The notes: generated from the letters alone by a model not told the origin. Counted from the stretch's first letter, positions 45,983 to 61,833 are shown. The stretch is 64,000 bases of DNA from Cymbidium sinense (GCA_021442155.1 CM038222.1:56988266-57052265); one strand, 5' to 3'. Numbers and translations: made by a program.

Positions 45983-47756
45983 CAAATATATTCTCAATGT
46001 ATAATAGAAATTCTCCTACCAGACAGGGGGCATTTTTTTAGTATATCTATTTAGTTCAACATCATGCTTCATGCCGAGATCCCTAAATAAATATACTCAC
46101 TCCGATGAAAAATTTTTTGAAAATTCCCTTATTACATATTTTAGATTTTATATATATGAAATCAATGTCGTATGTTAAAACCCTCTTAAGAGCATATCAA
46201 TTCAAATATTGATGTATTTGCATATTTTCATCTTGAAAGTTCCTCTAAATGTGCTTTAAAATTTCCCCTTCAAAATAGGAGCATTTTTAGTTCATGTTAA
46301 GTTTATTTGAGTTGACGTCGTGCTATAAGACGAGATCCTCAAATATCTTCTGATTCAGGTTGACATTGAGCTTTAGGCCAAAATCCTTGAATATATATCC
46401 ATAATTTTCATTATTAAGTTGGTTCTACGATAAAAAAAGAATTTATTGCACACAGAAAACAAATATAAATGTCAAGAAAAAATTATCTCCCAGATTTGCT
46501 AAATTCTGGAGATCAAGCCAAAAGAACTCTCAATCTTGGAAGCTTCAATCAACTGAGTTGGAAAAACATCAACCTTTACATCCTAAAGTCTAGGACACCG
46601 ATGGGTTCTAAAGGTTGAACTCAATAAGCCCACAAATGGCTGAGTTGCTGATGCTCTCCTCACTTAACAAGCCGAAAGAGAAGACCGCAGTGAAAGAGCC
46701 CTCATTCGTCAATCTGATGATAAAACCAACAACGTATTACAGCTTAAGTCAAAGACTCGAGTAGATTCTAAAGGTTGAACTCAACAAGCCCAAATGTGGA
46801 AGAGTTGCTAACGCTCTCCTCACTTAACAAGCCGTAAGAAAAGGCCGTAATGAAAGAGCCCATACTTGTCAGTCCAATGATGATAGTTGTTCAATCTCAA
46901 ACCAAATCCAGCTTAGTGATTACAAGCAACCAGGATCCAAGAGATCTTTTTACTTGATCGACAGACCAAGATAATTTGAAGAAACTCTCAATTCAGAGCT
47001 ACCTCAAATCAATCTATATATTACCCGTAGGATGATATCTCAACTTATTCTCTAATGATCTGATCAAGCTCAAAGCACAGATTAAAGCCAATCTCCTCAT
47101 CAAGTCCATCAAAGCACAAAGCATAGGACCGAGGAAGTAATTCCATAGTTCATACAAAGCTGATGGCCGAACTAAAGGAATTTTGTGATTATTTAGTATG
47201 TTAATGCACGCATTGCTAGACTGAAAACTCAACATTGACCTATAAAAGCTTCATCTCAGATGCACCCTTCAATGAATTTATCAAAGTAGCACAGGTTCAT
47301 GGCATACATACACTTGACAAGTCAATATGGACAAATGTCACCTTCATCAAGTCCATCAAGCTTAAAGGTAGATGAAGAATTTCAAATCTAACCAAGCACG
47401 GATAAATCAAATCCACAGCAAAATCCTACATCAAAATAAATAAACTAATTCCTCCATCAAACCCAACCAAGCCTAAGCTGATTGAGGAAACTCAAATCTA
47501 TAATGACATAAAAGAAAGAGATCTTCAAAGCCATCAAGAGTAGATGGTATAAGAACTCTTATCTATCCGACAAGTCAATTCTGACAAATCATTCAACCGC
47601 GTCATTTAGCATGTCCTAAATAAGGCATTATACTAATGACAAATCCTATCAAAGCTCTAGTTGCTCAAGTTGAAATGATCCAAGTTCTATGGCGCCCTAA
47701 AGGTCAACTAGTTTTCAACAAACATGACTCCATGAATCACATTTGTTGGGGCCATT
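45983..47756 (+). other. 3' UTR of element C
   Basis: Homologous to 32156-33961, including two units of about 160 bp starting near 46601 and 46762. The likely polypurine tract (gttggggccatt) is partly eroded. The small ORF at 47014-47235 is on the opposite strand and not supported. Confidence 0.65.
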
Positions 47757-51719
<3,963 letters not shown>

Positions 51720-52558
51720 GTACGTTAATTCAAGTAAATAGAAAAGCAATAGAAATTAAGAGCAATCACTCGTATCTCCAAATCCAAAATATTAAGTTCA
51801 AAGATGTCAACTTTAATGAAATCCCAAGTCGGGTATAGCATAAGTCAATAGTGTGAGTCGATCATATGTGATAAAGATACCAATGTCTAAAATGATGTAA
51901 TCAAAAGAGTAGTTAAGATATAGATAGTCGATAATCCAATGATACGTTAGATGATGGTGGAAGTGGCCAAAAATGGTGTCATTGGTGATGTGATGATGAT
52001 TCGAGTAGTACTGAATAAATTCTGAGGTGATATGGCCCACTAAGTGATTGGGCAAGGGTTCAGTGGTGATATCTAACCATCACGCCAAGATCAAAGGATG
52101 ACTGGCCTAAAACAAATGACAATGGCATGGCTCAAATTTTTTTTTTAAACATTATTTTTCAAGGAATAGAAAAGAATTAATATGAGTAATAAAATCACCC
52201 GATTTTGTTTTATGACTTGTGATTGTCTTTCTTTTTTTAAATGCATCTGAGTGAATTTAATTATAAATTCACATACATAGTGTATATGTAAAGATTTGTA
52301 TCTAAGAGTTTATGATTGAAAATTAAAAAGCTCTTAATGATTGAAAATTAAAAAGCTCTTAATTATTAAGACTAAATTGGCTTGCACAACATAGTGCCCA
52401 TTATAAGTAGGTGCATTAAATACTAAGTTGGTTCTAATGTTTTGAGATTTTACATGCTATTGATCACGCTTATGTTGATGATTTCAAATCAGAATGGATT
52501 CAAAATCGCAAATAATTTTTTTTTTAATTGATTGATTGAGAATTTTCAAAATAAATTG
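51720..52558. other. Host DNA between the two insertion complexes
   Basis: AT-rich, no gene seen. A 25-bp direct repeat (word gattgaaaattaaaaagctc) occurs at about 52312-52336 and 52337-52361. Its word composition (gatgatg, gtcgat) resembles 3600-4500, consistent with a once continuous flank. Confidence 0.5.
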
Positions 52559-52563
52559 AGTTC
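52559..52563. other. Target-site duplication of element D, left
   Basis: agttc, identical to 62701-62705. The pre-insertion site would read ...ataaattg-agttc-tatttaaaac. Confidence 0.8.
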
Positions 52564-53386
52564 TGCTATGCAGAGAATTTTATTCTAGAGATGCTAGATC
52601 TTCGTCAGAGCAAAAAATTATCCACACACAGGGGATATGAACACAGTGGGTTATAATGGAAAACCCGCGGAAAACCACGGGCCTGCCCAGCCTCAGAACT
52701 TTCACTATGTGTTCAAAAGACTCCGCTTCGTTAGTCTGAGAAGAATGTGTGGAAACAATATTCAGTGTAGAAAAATACAATATCCAACTCCAACCCAAGG
52801 GAGAAGTTTTCAAAAGCGGCAGAACGGATCTGGGAGCAACCTCTGATCTTCGTGAGAAAAGAGAGCGGTCTTTTCTAGTCCCGGGCGATCTCCTGGCGAA
52901 GCTCGATCTTCGTGCACACGGTGGCACCTGGTGATAGATCGTCAAGGCCATGTCGACGAGGTCTCGATGGTCTTCCAATCGACCGCTTCTCTTCTAAGGT
53001 GGAATGAGGCTCATTTATAGATTTTGGGAGTGGCGTGCCTTGTAAATTCGTGGAAAACTCCAACCACTCCCATCTGACGGCCCAAGGCGATCCCTCGACG
53101 GTGGGTGTATTTTGATGATCCGTGCCTTAATGATGTCTAATTGGGTGATCTTGGATTCATTGGATTTGTCTTGACGAGCCACCGACCGACTATAAATATG
53201 TCGCTTTGGTGACCATTTACAATCGATCCATTTTCATGATAGCTCGATATCTGATCGCCACGTCATGCTTGATGTTGCTATGTTCGCTCATCGAGACTAT
53301 CATAGTTTGCTGAAATCGGTGATTAGATCAAGCATTTCAAAATGCCTTGAGATTTCTTGATCGATTAATTTTCTCGAGGATGTATC
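52564..53386 (-). mobile_element. 3' LTR of element D
   Basis: Aligned to 61855-62700 along its whole length. Shared runs include gaattttattct, gggatatgaacac, aactttcactatgt, gcggcagaacggatct and gatagatcgtcaaggcc. The copies differ mainly by small indels. The minus-strand start is CGATACATCC where the 5' LTR has TGATACATCC. Confidence 0.85.
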
Positions 53387-53989
53387 GTTCTATTTTGGGT
53401 GACATTATCTCATATCCAAAATATATGTCAAATGAAAAATAAAATTCTTCAATGAAATTTGAGAGTCCATCAATCGATTTTGAGAGAACAAATCTTCTGG
53501 AGTACAAGATTATAACTCGAAGTCGGTGGTCGCGAAATGCGCAGGTAGTATGCACCTGCAGATTTCGAGGTTACGGATCCATCCGGTGCAACAGAGTCGC
53601 TACGCGCTGATGCGGGCGCTCAGCCATGGTGCTACATACCACAAGACATATGCCATGGCAGTACTACGCGCATGGGCGGTCAATTGGCCTACGCGGGTAA
53701 TCGGAATGAGCTGGTCGGTGGCTGAATCATATGGCGGTCACGGTCGGCGGGTCAAGCGCTGGTCGGAGCGTTAAGCGGGTCGGCTATGTCTGACTACGCA
53801 TTCGGCCATGGCTGGATGTTCGCGAGACTCGATTCGCTGCTGGCGGCGACAGTCTCATGCCGCTGAGGTCTATGAAGACCGGATCTAAGCGCTGGCATGC
53901 TGAAGGCATACATGCGCCATGGTAGCCACATAGCGATGCCTGAGGTCCAATGATCTGCTTTGAGCGCTGAGGCGCTGCTTTTGCTTGCC
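53387..53989 (-). other. Region between 3' LTR of D and the antisense gene
   Basis: No convincing ORF. 53520-53990 is GC-rich compared with its surroundings, with repeated words (gcatgggc, gcgctgatgc, tgcgccatgg), and would be the upstream region of the antisense promoter. A typical polypurine tract next to the LTR is not clear. Confidence 0.4.
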
Positions 53990-54010
53990 CCTGGGTCTAT
54001 AAAACCCCTA
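53990..54010 (+). promoter_or_regulatory. TATA-like promoter element of the antisense gene in D
   Basis: gtctataaaacccctagg is a textbook plant TATA box (ctataaaa near 53998-54005). It lies on the strand opposite gag-pol and about 310 bp before the ATG of the antisense ORF. A CT-rich stretch (tctcctctctcctctt) follows about 25-45 bp downstream, as at many plant start sites. Confidence 0.45.
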
Positions 54011-54049
54011 GGCTGGGAGAAGGCACACCTTTCATCTCCTCTCTCCTCT

Positions 54050-54290
54050 TAGAGTGCATAGCCTCCCCGGAGTTTGGGCACTCTTTTGGATCACCCTCAC
54101 CCAGCTGAGTGCATAGCCTCCTGGGAGTGCACTCTTCTGGATCAACCTATTCTCCTCCTCATCTCCACCCCGAGTGCATAGCCTCCCCGGTGGGAGTTTG
54201 GGCACCTTCTTGGATCAACCTCACCACCTCCACTCTAGAGTGCATAGCCTCCCCGGTGGGAGTTTGGGCACCTTTCTTGGAATAATTTTC
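54050..54290 (+). repeat. About 62-bp minisatellite, four units
   Basis: The word gagtgcatagcctcc recurs near 54052, 54111, 54172 and 54238, followed by ggtgggagtttgggcacc and tggatcaacctc. It lies in what would be the 5' UTR of the antisense gene. ORFs on both strands here are repeat by-products. Confidence 0.85.
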
Positions 54291-54314
54291 ATCTCGACGA
54301 AGTTGCTGTTTGTG

Positions 54315-55880
54315 ATGGGTGAGAATCTTTTGAAAGAGACACGTCCGACCCTTGTAACGGAGGCAGCGACGAGGGAACCTTCTAAAAATGGGAGGACTGA
54401 AGATTCGTGGGAGTCGTTGATCACGGGAGACACATTGATCGTGCTTCGGAAAAAATATTATTTTCCGAATGATTTGGTTCTTAAGTGTCCGAAGAAGTCT
54501 GATAGAGCCCAATCTCCTCACGGGTATTTCACCACTTACTAAATGAGTTTGCTGGATTGCGTTTCCCCATCCCGAGATGATCGCCATTTTGTCGCAAGAT
54601 GCAAATTTGCATTTCCAATTTTCGAAAGCGGCAATGACGATCGCGGATGGGACTTATAGTCTTTTCGTGCGACCTTGACTATCGATTACCGCACGGATGT
54701 GCAAGTTTACTCATGCACATGGTCGTATCACCGCAGAGTCGCTACTTGACCGGACGAAGGGGATTCTCCCAAGAATTGGGCAAGCGATTCTTTTGTGAAG
54801 AATGATCGTCTTCAGAAATGGGGAAAGAGATTTACCCATTCCCCAGTTGGTGATACCGCGACGCCGAAATTCCGTAATATTGAAGATCTTCGATTTGAGA
54901 TTCGATATATCGACAGATTTGGGGAGGAATCTTTGTTCGAGGGGCTTTCTATTCATCCCAAGGTCTTATGCAATTGCGCTGAGAAAGCCCAACAAAGAGG
55001 TTTCCAAATGATCTCCCAAGCGCCTGCTTCTTCCCAGAAGGACCCGCCTCCAATAGAGAAGAGGAAAAGGAGCTAAGAGGTGATGGTGATATCGACACCA
55101 AAAGAGTCGCCCTTCGAGTAGTCGCCCCAAGGATCTTCATTCGAGAATGTTGAATCATTCCTCACAGGTCGCCGAAGATGTCAAGAACTATCCTTCTTTC
55201 ATCATCTTTTATTTCCCATTTCCTTGTTTAACGTAATTTTTCTTATTTCAAATATCGAAGAAGCAAGAACTTGACTTCAAAATGAACATCAGGTCAATGA
55301 CCGGAATTCGAGTTCGTGAAGGTCAAGTTTCTCCATGGTGAATATAAGAGTATGTGGAGAAAGTAAAAGAGATGTCCGTGTTGGAGAATCAACTTGATGA
55401 GTGCAGAAGTTGGACCTCGCTTCTCTCTTTCGCCGAAGTTGAGCTGACTGGATGAATTAGTGGAGGCTAGAACAGAGGTTGGTTGTTCGCAAAGGATCCA
55501 AGATCTTTGAGAAGGTTTCGTGTCTTGAGGCAAAGAACCGAGAGTTGCCGCAGAGAAAGAGGTCGCCTTTATCTCTGCAGGTGAGCCGGATCACAGTCGC
55601 GTGGAGGACTTCAAGAACTCGACTTCAAGAGTATCATACAGATCACGCTCGTGAGGCCGAGACCACGCAATGATGTAGAGGTGAAGGCTTTGAGCGGCAG
55701 GTGTTGATGAAGGCTTCATCCGAGGTTTCAAGGGGACACGCCATGATCGCAGTTGAGTCGGTGTTGAGGTCCTTTCTCCTAGCCTAGACCCTTTCTAGCA
55801 GACGAGGATGACTCGATAGTTCTTCATCATCTACCGATGAGACCATCAAGACCGTAGTTGTAGTTCCTTTATGTTGCAAA
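54315..55880 (+). pseudogene. Antisense accessory ORF of Tat element D (Transposase_28-like), broken
   Basis: Plus-strand gene remnant lying between pol and the 3' LTR of a minus-strand element. From ATG 54315: LKETRPTLVTEAATREPSKN, IVLRKKYYFPNDLVLKCPKK and SDRAQSPHGYFTTY, then after a frame change FAGLRFPIPEMIAILSQDA. This order (…LRxxYxxPxxxxL..P...R..SPPxGYxxxYxxxFxxGLRFPL) is that of the plant 'putative gypsy type transposon' domain (Pfam Transposase_28). Further down are WGKRF (near 54825), a Lys/Arg-rich PPPIEKRKRS (near 55070), and a likely coiled coil in the 55350-55730 region with VEDFKNS and EYHTDHAREAETT. Tat elements are known to carry such extra sense or antisense ORFs of unknown function. 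Four or more frame breaks. Confidence 0.6.
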
Positions 55881-56090
55881 ATGCTTAGTGTTGTATATTA
55901 TTTTTTGATTATACTTGTATGTTCTCAAGAAGTATTAATAATCCACAAAAATTGTTTGTGAATATTTCCGAGTTGTGTGTCAAAGCGCATCGATGCGATA
56001 AAGATTCGAAGAGATCATCGGAATCCCTTTAATTCGATCTATTCTAAGATCATTACCGAGCTGCTACTGATGACAAACTTGCACGAATAT
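55881..56090 (+). other. AT-rich stretch after the antisense ORF
   Basis: Contains tgtatattattttttgatta and aagtattaataatcc near 55893-55945, a plausible polyadenylation region for the antisense transcript. No ORF. Confidence 0.3.
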
Positions 56091-56099
56091 ATTTATAGG

Positions 56100-56670
56100 T
56101 TCTCTCGTAACCTCTCGATCTATCCTAGGTTGTGTATCTGAGCCGCTTAATCGATGTTAACCTTATGGAGAAAGAGGTGCCTATGAGGATTGCCAACTTA
56201 TCCAAGGTTGTTTATCGAAGGCTACTGACGATGTCAACTCAGATAGAAGATCTCGAATGCCGAGGATTTTGACCTATCCGAGGTTGTTTGTCGTGGTGTT
56301 GCATGACGTTAACCCGTATGGAAGAGGTCGGGAAGTCACTAAGGACCTCTCGATCTATCCTAGGTTGTGTATCGAGCGCCATCATGATGTTAACCGTTAT
56401 GGAGAAAGTTGTAGGCGATATAGAGGATTGCCAACTTATCCAAGGTTGTTTATCGAGTTACTCGATGTTAACTCAGATGAAGATCTCAATTGAATCCGCC
56501 GAGGATTTTGACCTATCCGGTTGTGTATCGGAGCGCTTACTCGATGTTAACTCGTTATGGAGAAAGTTGTAGGCTCTATAGAGGATTGCCAACTTATCCA
56601 AGGTTGTTTATCGAGCTGCTACTCGACGATGTTAACTCAGATAGGAAGATCGATCAATTCCCTGGATCGA
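56100..56670. repeat. About 79-bp tandem array with trimeric higher-order pattern
   Basis: The core [cc]taggttgtgtatcgag recurs at 56124, 56202, 56278, 56359, 56440, 56517 and 56598 (spacings 76-81). Variants alternate: cctagg, ccaagg, ccgagg, cctagg, ccaagg, ccgg, ccaagg, giving a three-monomer period of about 235-239 bp. Most monomers also carry cgatgttaactc. It lies between the integrase end and the antisense ORF in element D. Confidence 0.85.
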
Positions 56671-56929
56671 TCTACCGAATGAGATACAACAATAGTATCT
56701 CTTGAGTCGGTGTTTTAAAATGCAAGATAAGCAAGAAAAAGTCACAATAAGTATGAGAACTTTAACATAGATAGAAACATAAATCCAAACAACTTGATGC
56801 CAAGGTTGGACAATAAGTATGACAAACAGTATCGATAAATGTTTAATTCGATAACAACAACTGCAATACAAACATACACGATGATAATATTTTCCGCATT
56901 AACTAGAATAAAAAATACCACCGTAGTAC

Positions 56930-58090
56930 TTCGAGGTTTGTAGCATTCCGTGACGTGGGAGAGTCTTCCCATACTATCCTTAAGCTTGAACGTGCGCTTG
57001 ATTTTAGACACCACCACATACCTGCCTTCCCAAACCGGTGAGAGTTTGTTCATTGTGGGCCTTTTCCTCACGAGTCGAGGAGAGACAGGTCCCCAACAGA
57101 TATGGGCTTTACCCTTCTGCTGAAACCTCGAGCAATCCTTTGTCGATGGAAGCCATTCTGAGGCCGACATGTCGCGGGTCTCGCAGAGATCCGATGGAAT
57201 CAAGCTTATCGCTGTCGTTTGCATTAAAGTTATGGGTTCTAGGGCTCGGGACCCCATGTCGACCGAATAATACCTCGCCCAAACACGATTGTATGCTTTC
57301 TCCAAGAGGGTCCTGATGTAAGTGTAAGCCCAAAGAACATTGGATAGTTCTTCCCATCCTGCAGTGTCTTTAGCCCTTTAGTATTGTCCTATGGTGACTT
57401 GGCCCGCCCATTTGCTAGATGGGATACTGTGTGGATTAACTTGGATATGACCGGCGTAAAAGATGTGAATGTCTTTCCGTGAACTGCGTCCCATTATCGG
57501 TGATGACTTTTGCTGGAATGCCGAAACGACAAATAATATTTTTCCAGACAAATTGCTTGGCATTTGTTTTGGTGATTTTGGCCGGTTCCCACCCACTTCG
57601 TGAAGTAATCAACGCCAAGATTATAAATTTTCGTTGCCCGGGCAATGGGAAAGGGTCCCATTATATCGATCCCCATTGAGCAAGGGCCACGCCTCGATTG
57701 TGGTGAGTTCTAGGATGTGTAGAGAGATTGGAATGTAATGACACTTGTTATACTTCTTTACAAACTCCAATGCGCCCTTCTTCATTGTAGGCCAAGAAAA
57801 CCTTGCCTCATGATTTTGAGGGCGGGCTTTTCCTCCCAAATGTTCACCACTCGAATGAACCTCTCGCATTGCATAGTTAGCCTCCGAAGGTGGTAGACAC
57901 TTTAAATAGGGCCCTAAGAAGGACCGCTTGTAGAGTTCGTCACCGATTATGGTGAAGTTCAGTGCTCTACGTCGGAGACGGATAGCATCGGTAGGGTCTA
58001 TTGGCAAGGCCCCACTTTGAAGAAAGGACATGATCGGGTCAATCCATGAAGATTCTTTTGGGTCTTCCAGAGATTGTATCACCCAAGGTC
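56930..58090 (-). pseudogene. Integrase of element D
   Basis: 58082-57621 holds DELYKRSFLGPYLKCLPPSE, MREVHSSGEHLGGKA and WPTMKKGALEFVKKYNKCHY, the zinc-binding region. The core starts at MGIDIMGPFPIA (57676) with the first Asp. The region of the second Asp is split between frames (ITDNGTQF near 57490). The C-terminal part (57160-56930) has KLSPVWEGRYVVVSKI and KLKDSMGRLSHV. No chromodomain. Frameshifts preclude a full protein. Confidence 0.8.
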
Positions 58091-58199
58091 TTGAATAATC
58101 CGGGAAAGTGGATGTCCTCTATGTATTTTCTCTTGAAAAGATCTCCGCCGTTGTTGTGGCTAACTTGGAGAGGGCATCCGCCGCGTGTTCTACCCCTTA

Positions 58200-58790
58200 G
58201 AATATGAGTTATCCGATGGGTCTCGACTGCAAGAAGTGACTTTGCCAAAAGATCGACCGAAAGTCATGATCTGCATCGAAGTCTCCTTCAACTTGTGAGG
58301 CCACAAGCTGTGAGTCTGTGTAGATGGCTAAGTTCTGGACCTCACAGTCAATGGCGAGCCTTAGTCCTGCTACGAGGGCCTCGTACTCAGCGACATTATT
58401 GGTGGCCGGGAACTTTACAAGCCCGACTCTAAAGTTATTTTACTTGGGAGATAAGCAAAATTCCCCGCCTCAAGTAATTAAGCTCCATCAACATATACAA
58501 TGTCCATTGATTTGTCATGGAGTGATGAATGATCTGTTCAGGTGGTGATGGGATGGTACATTCTACAATGAAGTCAGCGAGCACTTGTGACTTTATATCA
58601 GGACGTGGAAGAAAATGGATGTCAAACTCTCCAAGCTCGACCGACCACTTCATCAACCTTCCAGATACATCGCTTTGCGAATAGTTCTTAATGGAAGATG
58701 AGTGTAGACGCGTTGATGGTGTGGGCCCGAAAGTAGCCGCAATTTTCGTAATGCACTGGCCAACGCCGCCTTATCTCGCTAGTGGATAGC
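58200..58790 (-). pseudogene. RNase H domains of element D
   Basis: The usual RNase H block is eroded (58790-58440; MMKWSVELGEFDIHFLPRPD and KSQVLADFIVECT mark its end and the tether). The second RNase H follows at 58440-58260 with FPATNNVAEYEALVAGL, RLAIDCEVQNLAIYTDSQL and VASQVEGDF, all in one frame. The dual RNase H identifies the Tat clade. Confidence 0.8.
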
Positions 58791-59700
58791 ATCCTTCAGA
58801 TCGAAAAGAATTTTCCGACATAATAAATGGGTCAAATGAATTCTCCTCACAGACGCACGAGCTTACGGCATGAGAAGAAATAGCAAGATAGATGTACAGC
58901 TTCTCTCCTTGGATAGTTTGATAATAGGGGAAGCTAAATAGACTCAAGTTGCTCAAAAGCGTCGAATCTGCCCACGGAATCCATTTCCTCGCACTTAAGA
59001 TTTTGAAGAATGGTAGATACTTATCTCCCGAGGGGCCAAGAATCGTGATAAAGCTAATCCTTCCAGCCAAACGCGTTGGACTTCCTTGATCGTTTGGAGG
59101 TGACATGTCCTTGAGTTCTTTTATCTTCTGGTTGGCCTCTATCCACAAAGTGACCATGAAGCCTAGGAATTTCCCAGAGGAAACTCCAAAAATGCACTTG
59201 CTTGGGTTGAGCCGCATCTTGTAGTGTCGAAGAATGTCAAAGCACTATTGCAGATCAGAAATATGCTGTGATATTTTCAAGCTCTTCACCAGCATATCAT
59301 CAACATACACCTCCATATTGTGCCCTATAAGATCCTTGAAGATCTTATTCATAAGGCGTTGATATGTTGCTCCAAAGATTTTTTAGTCCCAATGGCATGA
59401 CGACAAGAGATAGTCCCTTACCGTTTGGAAGGATGTTGCTTCCTCATCTATTTTGTTCATCCCGATTTGATTAGAATAGGCATCCATGAAGCTCACTCGA
59501 TGTCGATGTCGCATCAACTAGTTGGTCGATCGGGGAAGCTATCTTTTGGGCATGCACGATTAAGGTCGGTGTAGTCGATGCATTCTCCGTGAAGCCTTCT
59601 TCTTGACTAACACTACGTTAGCCAACCGTGGGGTAGTAGACTTCGAATGAATTTGACTTCCGTAAGTTTGGTGATTTCTTGTTCTATGACGCAATCGCTC
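58780..59700 (-). pseudogene. Reverse transcriptase of element D
   Basis: Minus-strand pieces: WLANVVLVKKK then, in another frame, CIDYTDLNRACPKDSFP (59640-59520). Next ATYQRLMNKIF and DLIGHNMEVYVDDMLVKS (YVDD codons at 59297-59308), then RLNPSKCIFGVSSGKFLGFM (59217 onward). The catalytic motif is intact, but at least three indels split the domain. Confidence 0.85.
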
Positions 59701-60199
59701 GTAAGCGAAGGTTCTTTTCTTATATCACCGCTTGTAGGTTGAGTCAACTTTGAGGGAGTGCGTAATGACTTCCCGGGTCAATGCAATATCGCGCCCGTGC
59801 AAAGATATCTTGATTTTACGCAGAAAATCAACGATTCGATTTCGACGAGACAAAGAACGATCTCACCTTCACCTTCGCGATGGATCAACCGAGATAGGAA
59901 GACAAATTACATCTTCAACTGGAGAAGCCCTTTCAGAGGCATCCTCATCTCGTAGGTCGAAGTTCTCGATGTTGAGGGTTACCGTAAATGGTCGCTTGCT
60001 TGATATAGCACGCTTGTGTTATCTGTTGATTCCCACTTACCACGCCGATGCCACCGGTGTCGGAATTTCATCTTGAGGTGAGGCAATGATGTGATGAAAT
60101 ATCGGAGAGGTCTCCCAAATATTATTATCAGACGGACTCGGACTTGACTACAATAAATTGTATCAAGTGGTTGGGGAAATTCCCAAGAGTTACGGAAGA

Positions 60200-60480
60200 C
60201 CGATCGTCCCTTCCACTAATAGGCCGATTATCAAATCCATACAAGGGATCCGCGGTTGAAGCTTCTCTCTTTCTATACCCATGCTGAGGAAAGTGGAGTA
60301 AAAAAGAACATCAACCGAACTCCCATTGTCGATCAATATCCTTTTAATATTGAAGCACGGATCACCGACCGCTGCACTGATGACAAGGGGATCTTGATGT
60401 GGGATGCGAAGCCCCTCTAGATCTAAATCATCAAAGGTGATAGAATGGTCAACCCGAGACTTCTTCTCGCTTTGGAAGGC
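60200..60480 (-). pseudogene. Aspartic protease of element D
   Basis: Open on the minus strand through DHSITFDDLDLEGLRIPHQD and the active-site motif ILIDNGSSVDVLFYSTFLSM (codons near 60318-60345), then GIEREKLQP. The Asp-Asn-Gly-Ser form is usual in Tat elements. The reading frame breaks soon after, near 60210. Confidence 0.85.
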
Positions 60481-60618
60481 GCAATGAATATTTGGCTATA
60501 ACACCGCCCTCCCGCAATTGTTTCTATCTCCACCGCTGCTGCTCCTTCCTGGTTGCCAAAGATTTTTTGGACGAGGGTTGATTTTGTATAAAATGGCCTA
60601 CCCTCGACGATTAGTCTT

Positions 60619-61640
60619 TCAATCTCCTCCTTGGTGGCACTCTTGGTGTGCCCTACAGTGAAAGTGGCAATTTCTCTTGATTTCCAATTCCTGTGCTTTA
60701 AAGGTCGCCACTTGACGCCATCCTCTTCTGAATAGCCGAGGATGTTCGCATGACGTGTTGAGAGTCAGATATTTCCTCTCTCGAGTCATCCGAGGTCGCC
60801 GAGGAGGTTTTGGGGAGGTTGTCGCCTCTCTTCTTTTTCGAGATGTTTGAACATCATCTTTGGGAACCTTCTTCCGCTGGTGGTTCAAACTGTTGTCGAT
60901 GAGCACTGATAGCTTCGTCAACGGAGATTTGTGCCTCTATTCGGTGGACCAGTTAGCATAATGGACTGCCTCCGCATTAATGATGAATAAGTATCCGCCG
61001 AGTCCTCCGAGAAGCACGCCTCAAAAGTTCCGGATCTACTCTCAGATTCTGTCGCCGTGAGGAGAACCTGGAAGTATTCTTTGAGGGACTCTCCATCGCT
61101 CTGGATTCGAGAGATGTGATGAATCGATGATTCTCTTGTTCGCCAGAACTGCTCTACAAAAAATGGCGAGCTCTCCAAATGATCACGGACCCTGCAGTGA
61201 ATAGCCGTCCCTTTGAGAGTCGGGAATACCGACACAAGACAGTCATTTGTGACGAATGTGCATGATCGCTCAAAGTGATCGATATGCTCGTACGGACGGT
61301 GCCATCGTAAGGGTCCATGCCGGAAGCTTGAATTCGCCTAATCGGGTATTGCGAGATGATCTCGCCGAAGGGATGAGTTTTGGAAGAGGAAGAATGGATC
61401 ATTCGATTGTTTGCCGGAACTCTTCGCACACCGTCGAAGTTCATCGCAGATAAGGTGACGTGGAGTTTCACCGATACGAGAGCCATTCGTGGTGAGTAGA
61501 ATCGGCGATCCGTAAGTTCGATCTGGATGTGGTGCCAAGGATTCTCTTTGTTGATCCGCATTCCTGCAATCATTCTCGTGAAGAAAATCTGGATTATGCC
61601 GAGCGGGAACTGGCTCGTGCGTGTTAACGCTTTTGCCGGT
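60619..61640 (-). pseudogene. gag of element D
   Basis: The minus-strand translation gives THPFGEIISQYPIRR and GMDPYDGT (near 61310-61370), the start of the conserved retrotransposon Gag domain, then FERIMHI-like. It continues in the next frame as FFVEQFWRTRESSIHHISRI and SDGESLKEYFQVLLTA (61235-60918). A basic, Arg/Lys-rich stretch (KKVPKDDVQTSRKRREA) and GHTKSATKEEIERLIVEGR follow near 60900-60600. Frameshifted at least twice. Confidence 0.8.
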
Positions 61641-61833
61641 CCTCTCAGAGTCGAAGAATTTCTATGGGAATCCTCCATCCTTGAACGATCTTCCAAAGAG
61701 GGCTGACGGACCTCACCGGGACGTAAGTCTGTATGTAGAGAAGTGTTGGAGACTTGGCGCCCTGATCCCGAGGAGGCGTGAGCGCAAACCCCGTTTACCA
61801 ACCATAGTGGAGATATAGCAATGGGGGAACTGT

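Larger units (their letters stand above)
37741..47756 (+). mobile_element. Interior of Ogre/Tat retrotransposon C
   Basis: Primer site, leader, gag, protease, reverse transcriptase, two RNase H domains, integrase and 3' UTR in that order on the plus strand. Flanked by LTRs 33962-37740 and 47757-51719. It is the most complete copy of this family in the window but is interrupted by frameshifts and stops. PR-RT-RNaseH-INT order, lack of a chromodomain, dual RNase H, a tRNA-Arg primer site and long LTRs place it in the Ogre/Tat group of Ty3/gypsy. Confidence 0.85.

Noticed and set aside
54159..54587. 142-codon minus-strand ORF, apparently in the sense direction of element D
   Set aside because: It translates the 62-bp minisatellite backwards (repeated GAQTPTGEAMHS) and then the antisense ORF in reverse; the plus strand carries the family-like motifs.
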